Origin: Ignisphaera sp.
GTDB lineage: Archaea > Thermoproteota > Thermoprotei_A > Sulfolobales > Ignisphaeraceae
NCBI GenBank assembly: GCA_038831005.1
Contig: JAWBKZ010000002.1
Span: 124,001-188,000, forward strand
Length of the DNA stretch: 64,000 nucleotides
Direction: 5' to 3'
Below are positions 26,874 to 32,921 of this stretch, in pieces. The position numbers were made by a program, and so were the translations under genes. Each line of letters starts with the position of its first letter. Position 1 is the first letter of the stretch. The notes beneath the pieces are model-generated. The model was not told the origin of the DNA. It saw nothing but the letters and a program-made list of their open reading frames with translations, and did no database searches.

Positions 26874-27566
26874 TTATACGTATTCATACTGTTGTACACA
26901 CCATTCGCTACATATCTTGGATTTTATCGTAGAAGATGAATACTCTCCAATTTTTTTAGGAATTCTAACAACAACTATATCTTCTATACCTCTACTCTTT
27001 AGCTCATTGATTATATAGTCTGGTTGTGGTTGATCGTATCCTAAGGCGATAACGGAGGGTTTCACATTAATTATTGAATCAAAAATATCTTTATCTGATC
27101 CTATGAAGGCTCTATACACATACTTAACGGCTTCAACTAATTTAACTCTTTCATCTTCGCTAAATATTGGATTAAATCCTTTGAATCTCTTATAATTACT
27201 ATCTCTTGATACAACAACTACCAGTTTGTTTCCTAAACCTGAAGCCCATTTAAGAAACTCTATATGACCTGGATGAAGGATATCGAAAGAACCTGCTGCA
27301 AATACTACTACATCTTCAGATCTACTCCACTTCCATTCGATAGCTCGCATCATTCTTAACGCATCCAGAAGCCCTTCAGCATAAGATATCGTGACTAATC
27401 CTGTGATACAATCACCTTTCTCGAGATAGTATTGAGAGTCCTTCATATAGTCTACGGCTAGAGATACCACTTTTGAAGCCGATGAATCTAATATCTTTAG
27501 CGTCTTCATGCTATTCTTAAAGTTTGCTAAATATTTAGCAAGACGTTCACAGGGGAGGCTCTCCAT
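26874..27566 (-). CDS. ribL: DUF357-nucleotidyltransferase fusion, probable FAD synthase (RibL-type)
   Basis: The N-terminal helical part (residues about 1-90 from this start) resembles DUF357; the C-terminal part is a cytidylyltransferase-fold enzyme with AAGSFDILHPGHIEFL (HxGH), VVVVSRDSNYKRFKGF, and EYSSSTIKSK, the ISSTxIR-like motif. Archaeal relatives (RibL) adenylylate FMN to FAD. I chose ATG 27566 because GGAG lies 8 nt upstream; the open frame extends 32 codons further but without conserved sequence. Which nucleotide is transferred is inferred only. Confidence 0.82.
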   Translation of the reverse strand: MESLPCERLAKYLANFKNSMKTLKILDSSASKVVSLAVDYMKDSQYYLEKGDCITGLVTISYAEGLLDALRMMRAIEWKWSRSEDVVVFAAGSFDILHPGHIEFLKWASGLGNKLVVVVSRDSNYKRFKGFNPIFSEDERVKLVEAVKYVYRAFIGSDKDIFDSIINVKPSVIALGYDQPQPDYIINELKSRGIEDIVVVRIPKKIGEYSSSTIKSKICSEWCVQQYEYV

Positions 27567-27677
27567 AGAGCATCTCCATTGATGTAGTAAGATAACGTCT
27601 TCGTATATGTACAGTATGGTTAAAGCATTCGAGTTAAAAATACTTGATATCACACCATGCAATAGGTAGATACTCTT

Positions 27678-28400
27678 CTATCCAGCTTTTGTGTATTTCT
27701 CTATATAGACTACAGTACTATAATTGCTCATGTATTTATATACTTCTTCGGCTATCAATGCTTTAACAAGCTGTAGCTCTCTATCAAGATATATCTCTCT
27801 TGGAAGCTCGATATATATGGTCATTTTCTCTGGCTCTATCTTTATATCGAATCTATCTAATGGTATACGCTTATACCTTCTATGTAATAGCCATCGAACT
27901 TTTTCAGCTTCATCTTGAATGATTTTAACCACCTTGTATTTGCATAGAAGAGTTTTACTTGCAAGTGGATGATTAAAGTCCACCATGACTCTACCCCCGG
28001 TTATTGCTTTTACTATACCGATTTGGCCGTCTATTTCAACTGTTTTTCCGACTTCTGGAACAATATTCCTTTTGAGCATGACATTTATATTCATTATCTT
28101 GACCTTCGATGGATCCCTAATTCCATAAGCTTTTTCGGGGGGAATCTCTAGTTCATATTCATTGTCTGCTTCAGCTACATTCTCTACATGTTCTTCAAGA
28201 CCCTGTATGATTCTGTTTTCGCCAACAATAATTAATAATGGTTCATAGATTTTATCGGGCTCGTGTTTTCCTTCTTTTTTAGCTACCTCCTCTAAAGTTG
28301 TATCTATCAATTCGTTTGTATCTTTTATCCTAATGATATAGTCTATTAATACGAAGCTATTTTTGGGTATAGGCATAACTTGGTCTCCTGATATAGTCAT
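27678..28400 (-). CDS. FKBP-type peptidyl-prolyl isomerase with SlyD-like insert
   Basis: This is a folding helper with cis-trans prolyl isomerase activity. The FKBP core is seen in NSFVLIDYIIRIKDTNELID, the GLEEHVENV segment and the flap/insert region ending VMVDFNHPLASKTL, typical of archaeal long FKBPs with an IF (insert-in-flap) domain. A C-terminal extension of about 80 residues (from about 160) is shared by archaeal long forms. It has 240 aa. The nucleotidyltransferase gene lies downstream in the same direction. Confidence 0.88.
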   Translation of the reverse strand: MTISGDQVMPIPKNSFVLIDYIIRIKDTNELIDTTLEEVAKKEGKHEPDKIYEPLLIIVGENRIIQGLEEHVENVAEADNEYELEIPPEKAYGIRDPSKVKIMNINVMLKRNIVPEVGKTVEIDGQIGIVKAITGGRVMVDFNHPLASKTLLCKYKVVKIIQDEAEKVRWLLHRRYKRIPLDRFDIKIEPEKMTIYIELPREIYLDRELQLVKALIAEEVYKYMSNYSTVVYIEKYTKAG

Positions 28401-28755
28401 CTGAACTAGGAGAAAATAAAAAGCTATGCTTTAACATTATGCAAGCATTTCTAACTATATTATGATGGTTATTTATTACGTTAATCCTTGTGACCACTAC
28501 TAGGAAACTTTATCATAAGATGCAGTATATCTATATTGAGCTAGATAACACCTGGTAATCATCGAGATCTCAGACTCTCAATACCGCTTTTTCTGTTCCA
28601 CAGTTATGTAGAGAAAATTTTTAATACATGTATAGCAGTCTAAGGCACATTGTTTAAACTTATATAGACTTTTTACTTCAGGAGGTATTGTGATGTAGCT
28701 GGAGCAAATGTTATGAGATTTATAGCGAATACAATAGTATTTATATGGTGAGATC
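28401..28755. other. Divergent intergenic region, possible leader
   Basis: This 355-nt gap separates FKBP and the CYTH gene. A TATA-like acttatatag lies near 28658, and GGAGGTATT is followed by GTG ATG TAG (about 28680-28695), that is, a strong Shine-Dalgarno with only a two-codon frame. It may be a leader of the CYTH-nadM-rtcA unit. No guide RNA with correct boxes was found. Confidence 0.35.
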
Positions 28756-29331
28756 TTGAAAGAGTTCGAGATCAAGGTCCCTGTTGATGATTTGGAGTAC
28801 GTTGAAAAGAACTTGAGGAAATTGGGCGCAATCTTTATTGGATTCTATGAGGAACACGACTACTATGTCGATATGAGGCCTTGTATAGACCTTATGCTAG
28901 TTGATAGTGCTTTGCGTATACGTTTGTCTAAAGATCTCGTTAAGGGAGGCATAACTTCTGAACTAACTTTTAAAGGACCTAAAGAAAGGCATGAATTTGC
29001 CAAAATTAGGAAGGAAGTAACAGTTACCATAGATAGCGGCAAAAAGATGTTGGATATATTTAAGTCTTTGGGATTTAATGTAACTGCAGTAGTTCTAAAG
29101 AGGAGAAAGATCTTTAGGTACAATAACTATAGAATATATCTAGATGACGTAGAATCTCTTGGAAAATTTGTGGAAATAGAATTTGTTTCTGAAAACGAGA
29201 ATGTTTCTGGAGTTGAAGAAGTGTTTACTGATTTAGTCAATATTCTTGATCTACCTAAGATATTCATTTCTAAATCATATCTAGAGCTCTTACTCGAGAA
29301 AAATTTACAGATATCTACATCAAAATCATGA
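28756..29331 (+). CDS. CYTH-domain protein (CyaB/ThTPase-like)
   Basis: This is a triphosphate-tunnel enzyme. The family ExExK motif is the very N-terminus (KEFEIKV). Further basic and acidic tunnel residues follow: RIRLSKD, SELTFKGPKE, RRKIFRY and IYLDDVESLGKFVEIEF. It has 191 aa. Members hydrolyse inorganic triphosphate or thiamine triphosphate, or cyclise ATP; the activity here is not predictable. The start is TTG with GGTGA 4 nt upstream; the ATG just before it (28745) is out of frame and closes after four codons. It is followed by nadM after 15 nt. Confidence 0.85.
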   Translation: MKEFEIKVPVDDLEYVEKNLRKLGAIFIGFYEEHDYYVDMRPCIDLMLVDSALRIRLSKDLVKGGITSELTFKGPKERHEFAKIRKEVTVTIDSGKKMLDIFKSLGFNVTAVVLKRRKIFRYNNYRIYLDDVESLGKFVEIEFVSENENVSGVEEVFTDLVNILDLPKIFISKSYLELLLEKNLQISTSKS

Positions 29332-29346
29332 TAAGGTGATATAGGG

Positions 29347-29868
29347 ATGGTTGTTAGAGGTCTCTATCCCGGTAGATTTCAGCCTCCTCATTGGGGACAT
29401 ATAGAGGTTGCTAAATGGGCACTAAACAGAGTTGACGAGCTGATAATAGTTGTAGGTTCTGCTCAAGAGAGTCATACGTTAGCTAATCCATTTACTGCGG
29501 GAGAAAGGATCCTTATGATACGTGAAGGATTAAGATATGTGGGTATCGATATGGATAGAATATTTATTATACCTATAGCAGATATATATATGAATTCTGT
29601 ATGGGTTGAATATGTGGTTATGTTTGTTCCTCCATTCAAATATGCTGTAGCTAGAAATCCACTTGTTGTAAGGCTTTTCAAGGAGGCTGGATATGAGGTA
29701 CTGGTACCCCCTCCATACAATAGAGAATTGTATAGCTCTACAAGAATAAGGAGGTTGATGCTACAGAATAGCGATGAATGGAAAAAGCTTGTACCACCCT
29801 CAGTAGCATACGTAATAGAGTCTATAAATGGTGTTGAAAGATTAAAAGAAATTTCAGGTAGAGATTAA
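29347..29868 (+). CDS. nadM: Nicotinamide-nucleotide adenylyltransferase (NadM)
   Basis: NadM makes NAD from NMN and ATP. It is an archaeal-type NMNAT with [15 protein letters not shown] (HxGH at about 16-19), [15 protein letters not shown] and SSTRIRRLM (ISSTxIR motif) at about 128-136. Its 173 aa is the family size. The stop codon overlaps the start of rtcA by one base (TAATG), so these two are co-translated. Confidence 0.95.
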   Translation: MVVRGLYPGRFQPPHWGHIEVAKWALNRVDELIIVVGSAQESHTLANPFTAGERILMIREGLRYVGIDMDRIFIIPIADIYMNSVWVEYVVMFVPPFKYAVARNPLVVRLFKEAGYEVLVPPPYNRELYSSTRIRRLMLQNSDEWKKLVPPSVAYVIESINGVERLKEISGRD

Positions 29869-30920
29869 TGATAACTATTGACGGTAGTATAGGCGAAGGT
29901 GGGGGACAGATACTTAGATATTCACTAGCTCTTGCATCAGTAATAGGAAAACCTGTAAGGATTATAAACATTAGAGTCAAGAGGAAAAATCCCGGTCTTC
30001 AGCCACAACATCTAACTAGTGTAAGGGCCGTATCTATGATGACTGACGCTGAAGTAGAGGGAGCATATAGAGACTCTACGGAGCTTATATTTAAGCCAAA
30101 ATCGCTTAAAGGAGGAAGCTATGTATTTGACGTAGGTACTGCAGGTAGTGTTACACTTGTTCTTCAATCAATTTTACCCATTCTTCCATTACTTGACTCA
30201 GAGACCCATATAGAGATTAGAGGAGGAACAGACGTACCTATGAGTCCACCGATAGATTATGTAAAGTACATCTTGTTACCTCTACTCAAGCTATTCGGAT
30301 GCGAAATAGATGTAACTTTAGTTAGGAGAGGCCACTATCCTAAAGGAGGTGGTATAGTTAAGATAATTTCTAGGCCTGTGCGTTCTTTAAAACCTATAGA
30401 CTTAATTGAAAGAGGAAAAATTTTTAGAATAGGTGGTAGATCTCATTGTGTGAGATTACCTAGTCATGTAGCTGAAAGACAGGCAAAAGCTGCTGAAGAA
30501 TTTCTCGAGAATAAGGGTATAGATGTTCCCATGAACATAGAGTTAGAACATTATGAGCCTAATAAAGATCCTCATTTAGGTCCTGGAAGCGGTATTGTTC
30601 TCTATGCCGTATTTGAAAAGAGTGTTCTAGGTAGTGATTCTCTTGGTGCTAAAGGAAAACCTGCTGAAGCTGTTGGAAAAGAAGCTGCTGAGAAACTATA
30701 TGAAGAAATTAGAAGTAATGCAACTGTTGATAAACATGCAGGAGATATGATTTTACCTCTAGCCGTATTAGCTAAAGGTACTACACGATATATAGTATCC
30801 AGACTGACATCACATATTTTGACAGCGATTGACATTATAAAGCTCGTGCTGGACATTAATGTATCTGTGAGGCCCTACGGAAATAACTATCTACTGGAGA
30901 TCCCAGGAATCCAGATATAG
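29868..30920 (+). CDS. rtcA: RNA 3'-terminal phosphate cyclase
   Basis: RtcA converts RNA 3'-phosphates to 2',3'-cyclic phosphates through a covalent His-AMP intermediate. It begins ITIDGSIGEGGGQILRYSLALA, contains RRGHYPKGGG, and has the nucleophile His in KHAGDMILPLAVLA (about 302-315). It has 350 aa. It is coupled to nadM upstream. The RtcB ligase that often works in the same RNA repair context is not in the window. Confidence 0.95.
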   Translation: MITIDGSIGEGGGQILRYSLALASVIGKPVRIINIRVKRKNPGLQPQHLTSVRAVSMMTDAEVEGAYRDSTELIFKPKSLKGGSYVFDVGTAGSVTLVLQSILPILPLLDSETHIEIRGGTDVPMSPPIDYVKYILLPLLKLFGCEIDVTLVRRGHYPKGGGIVKIISRPVRSLKPIDLIERGKIFRIGGRSHCVRLPSHVAERQAKAAEEFLENKGIDVPMNIELEHYEPNKDPHLGPGSGIVLYAVFEKSVLGSDSLGAKGKPAEAVGKEAAEKLYEEIRSNATVDKHAGDMILPLAVLAKGTTRYIVSRLTSHILTAIDIIKLVLDINVSVRPYGNNYLLEIPGIQI

Positions 30921-31015
30921 AGCATGAGTAAATATTGTTTATCTCTAGTGTCTAGATGTTTAATATCATCTTTATGTATTTTATACTATACTGATGTTTT
31001 TGGTATCTTACACAC

Positions 31016-31201
31016 CTATCTTACACGCACTCTATTATACTTCTTATTTTGCCAACTATATCTCCTCATACGACTTGATCTACCGAATCCACATGCAGCA
31101 CAATAACCTTTGGCTACATTATACGCATTTCTACCACATCTCCTACACTTAATATGTGTTACGTTCTTACTCCTTTTACCCATCGATGGTGTTCCTTTCA
31201 T
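31016..31201 (-). CDS. rpl37e: 50S ribosomal protein L37e
   Basis: This short (61 aa) basic zinc-binding ribosomal protein has the four-Cys motif C19-R-R-C22 and C34-A-A-C37-G with the typical [14 protein letters not shown] block and RRYSWQNKK tail. It starts [16 protein letters not shown], as crenarchaeal L37e does. It lies 11 nt downstream of the LSm gene, the standard archaeal LSm-L37e pair. Confidence 0.95.
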   Translation of the reverse strand: MKGTPSMGKRSKNVTHIKCRRCGRNAYNVAKGYCAACGFGRSSRMRRYSWQNKKYNRVRVR

Positions 31202-31212
31202 AAGCTACACCT

Positions 31213-31452
31213 CTATATCGGTGATATCACAACTACATTTTCGCCTCTTATAAGAACTGTTCCGAGACGTCTCCAGCTCCCTTCTTCCACCTCTTCTTCA
31301 GCATCATCAAGTACTATATTTAGATGAAGATCGTAGCTCTTGAGCCTTCCTCGAATCGTTTTTCCTCCACGCAACTTTATCAGTACAGTTTGTCCCAATG
31401 ATTCAGCTAATATTTTGTGTGCTGTATCGCCTGGTGTGATCTGGTTGCTCAG
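31213..31452 (-). CDS. LSm/Sm-like archaeal RNA-binding protein, probable CTG start
   Basis: This Sm-fold protein forms heptameric rings on U-rich RNA. The Sm1 motif is VLIKLRGGKTIRGRLKSYDLHLNIVL in pieces around residues 24-50, and the Sm2 motif is VLIRGENVVVIS at the end. An ORF scan starts at TTG 31398 (61 aa), but the frame upstream still encodes TPGDTAHKILAES, matching the N-terminal helix of archaeal LSm proteins. Between that helix and an in-frame TAA (31467-31465) there is no ATG, GTG or TTG; CTG at 31452 with GGTG about 9 nt before it is the best start. It is co-transcribed with rpl37e. Confidence 0.85.
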   Translation of the reverse strand: MSNQITPGDTAHKILAESLGQTVLIKLRGGKTIRGRLKSYDLHLNIVLDDAEEEVEEGSWRRLGTVLIRGENVVVISPI

Positions 31453-31554
31453 CTTGCGACACCTTTATGTTTAGTGAAAAAGCTAGGGAAATATAAACTT
31501 AACCCAATAAGTTATAAAACGCAAAGCCTATAAGTCCCACATCATAGTAGTAAT

Positions 31555-31679
31555 TGGGGCCGTTAAACAGCGGGGTAGGGCAGCCTGGTAGCCCGCGGGG
31601 CTCATATGACTTAACTCTGAGAAACCCCGAGGTCGGTGGTTCAAATCCACCCCCCGCTACCAGTTAGAGAACGGCCCCA
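31555..31679. repeat. 10-bp inverted repeat flanking the initiator tRNA
   Basis: TGGGGCCGTT (31555-31564) is perfectly complementary to AACGGCCCCA (31670-31679). The repeats lie 4 nt before the tRNA 5' end and 7 nt after its encoded CCA. In the precursor RNA they would extend the acceptor stem across an asymmetric internal loop, possibly a processing or termination structure. Confidence 0.7.
31569..31662 (+). tRNA. Initiator tRNA-Met (CAT) with 17-nt intron
   Basis: The acceptor AGCGGGG pairs with CCCCGCT, giving the A1-U72 pair of archaeal initiators; the discriminator is A and CCA is encoded (31660-31662). The anticodon stem is CGGGG/CCCCG with the three G-C pairs of initiator tRNAs, and the anticodon CAT is at 31603-31605. 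A 17-nt intron (31607-31623) sits between positions 37 and 38, the standard archaeal site. The T arm GGTGGTTCAAATCCACC is intact. A TATA-like gttataaaac lies near 31511-31520. Confidence 0.95.
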
Positions 31680-31712
31680 TCAACTCTACTTCCATCAACT
31701 TCTATAATATTA

Positions 31713-31720
31713 TTTATAAG
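31713..31720 (+). promoter_or_regulatory. TATA box for the H/ACA RNA
   Basis: TTTATAAG at 31713-31720 is preceded by an AT-rich stretch. Transcription expected about 26 nt downstream would start at about 31742, two bases before the first stem base of the H/ACA RNA. It therefore fits an independent promoter for that RNA. Confidence 0.6.
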
Positions 31721-31743
31721 CTGAGATGTGAAAAATGATTTCA

Positions 31744-31818
31744 GCCCCGCTACCTCACATCTCTCTAAGATCCCTTAAGGGATATGAAGATGAAGAGAGA
31801 TCGGTTATGCGGGGCACA
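31744..31818 (+). ncRNA. H/ACA box guide RNA (single hairpin)
   Basis: Lower stem GCCCCGC (31744-31750) pairs with GCGGGGC (31809-31815), followed at once by ACA (31816-31818). The pseudouridylation pocket strands are tacctcaca (31751-31759) and tcggttat (31801-31808). The upper stem TCTCTCT (31760-31766) pairs with AGAGAGA (31794-31800), then a GA-rich internal loop (possible L7Ae K-turn) and an apical stem ATCCC/GGGAT with loop TTAA. The distance from the upper stem to ACA is 15 nt, within the archaeal 14-16 rule. Predicted target: ATAACCGA-UN-TGTGAGGTA in rRNA or tRNA; not verified. Confidence 0.8.
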
Positions 31819-31826
31819 ACACAGAT

Positions 31827-32051
31827 TTAACGTACTTTGTTCGTAACATGTTCTAAAAACTCTTCTAAACTCATCTCCTCTATATGTCTGGATAGATCTA
31901 CTAGGTACACTTTACCATCGCTCTTTCTCATGAGACGTACAACATCACGTTCCTTTAGTCTATAGATGTCTATTTGTTTGAATCCTAGCTTCTCTAGAGA
32001 TTCCTTATACCTAGTGCTCTTAGTACCCATATATTCCACCCTATTTGACAT
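31827..32051 (-). CDS. Small uncharacterised crenarchaeal protein
   Basis: This is a 74-aa protein with an amphipathic, charged composition. The first half (YKESLEKLGFKQIDIYRL) and second half (GKVYLVDLSRHIEEMSLEEFLEHV) read like a compact alpha/beta fold. I do not recognise a family. Its 5' end lies 13 nt from the tRNA-His 3' end on the same strand, so it could be expressed from the tRNA transcript. The ORF avoids the flanking RNA genes, which supports it as a real gene. Confidence 0.6.
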   Translation of the reverse strand: MSNRVEYMGTKSTRYKESLEKLGFKQIDIYRLKERDVVRLMRKSDGKVYLVDLSRHIEEMSLEEFLEHVTNKVR

Positions 32052-32064
32052 GATGAGTGTATAG

Positions 32065-32165
32065 GGCCGCGGCCGGGATTTGAACCCGGGACCTCGGGAT
32101 CTCTGTGCCTTCCTTTTCTTAGAGCTCCACAGTCCCGCGCTCTACCAGGCTGAGCTACCGCGGCC
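32065..32165 (-). tRNA. tRNA-His (GTG) with 26-nt intron
   Basis: The acceptor GCCGCGG (from 32164) pairs with CCGCGGC. An encoded extra G at 32165 (G-1) faces C73 (32065), the identity pair of tRNA-His. The anticodon GTG occupies 32130-32128 in the loop CTGTGG/A, with stem CGGGA/TCCCG. A 26-nt intron (32126-32101) lies between 37 and 38. CCA is not encoded. The T arm CCCGGGTTCAAATCCCGG is intact. Confidence 0.95.
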
Positions 32166-32243
32166 ACCAGCTATAGATTTCATTGCTAGTTTGTTTTTCT
32201 CCTCACAGCTTAAAATATTTTATTATAAATCTGTATTTGGGAT

Positions 32244-32774
32244 CTATAAATCAATTATATTGAATTTCATAGTATCTATGTCTATTATTGCTACTGATTG
32301 TCGTCCTGTTATATAACCGCATACTTCTCCAGGATTTAGAACTAGTACAGAGTCTTTGGATAGCACATCGACTTCATGGGTATGACCATATAGAACTATA
32401 TCGTAATGACCTGTTGAAGCTAGTGAGTAAATGATGTTCTTTGTGTGTTCTTTTGATCCATATCCATGAACGAGAAGTATCTGTTTATTTCCTATAGATG
32501 TAGCAAACATGAATTGTTTAAGTATAGCTCCACCTTTTATTGCCATCTCCTTTAACTGAATAATATCACCATCGTTATTTCCTAAGATAGTCAATATTTT
32601 TGTGGGAAACTCTAGGATCTTAGCAAATGCGAAAGGAGATATTATGTCTCCAAGATGTATTAGTACATCTACATCTTCTTTCCTGAAGATAGTGAGAGCC
32701 TTCTCTATTGCTACAATGTTGTCATGACTATCGCTCATAATACCTATGAGCATAGTAGTAGACAGATAGCTCAC
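32244..32774 (-). CDS. YfcE/MJ0936-type metallophosphoesterase
   Basis: This calcineurin-like phosphodiesterase has 176 aa. Metal-binding motifs are GIMSDSHDN (DxH), HLGDIISP (GD), ILGNNDGD (GNND), VHGYG (H) and YGHTHEVDV (GHTH). The family hydrolyses phosphodiesters, with broad activity in vitro. The frame begins with GTG 32774; ATG 32753 gives a start nearer the family norm (MLIGIMSDSH). The surface-fibre locus lies upstream in the same direction. Confidence 0.9.
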   Translation of the reverse strand: MSYLSTTMLIGIMSDSHDNIVAIEKALTIFRKEDVDVLIHLGDIISPFAFAKILEFPTKILTILGNNDGDIIQLKEMAIKGGAILKQFMFATSIGNKQILLVHGYGSKEHTKNIIYSLASTGHYDIVLYGHTHEVDVLSKDSVLVLNPGEVCGYITGRQSVAIIDIDTMKFNIIDL

Positions 32775-32777
32775 TAT

Positions 32778-32921
32778 TTAAAAGTTTACACGATCATCTG
32801 GAAGCTCAATAGCATCGTGGACACAAATAACATTCTTTAGATCACATTCTCTAATCTTTTCTAAATATTTCTGACCTATTTGTGGCACATTAGTAAAGAA
32901 TTTTTGGTATAGGGTGCTCAA
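32778..32921 (-). CDS. Possible 47-aa protein at the end of the surface-fibre operon
   Basis: A TTG at 32921 overlaps the stop of the large surface-protein gene (TTGA). The frame codes for a 47-residue peptide with protein-like composition (for example DLKNVICVHDAIELPDDRV) and ends 4 nt before the phosphoesterase frame. There is no clear Shine-Dalgarno element, so translational coupling would be needed. No family is recognised; it may also be a chance frame. Confidence 0.35.
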   Translation of the reverse strand: MSTLYQKFFTNVPQIGQKYLEKIRECDLKNVICVHDAIELPDDRVNF

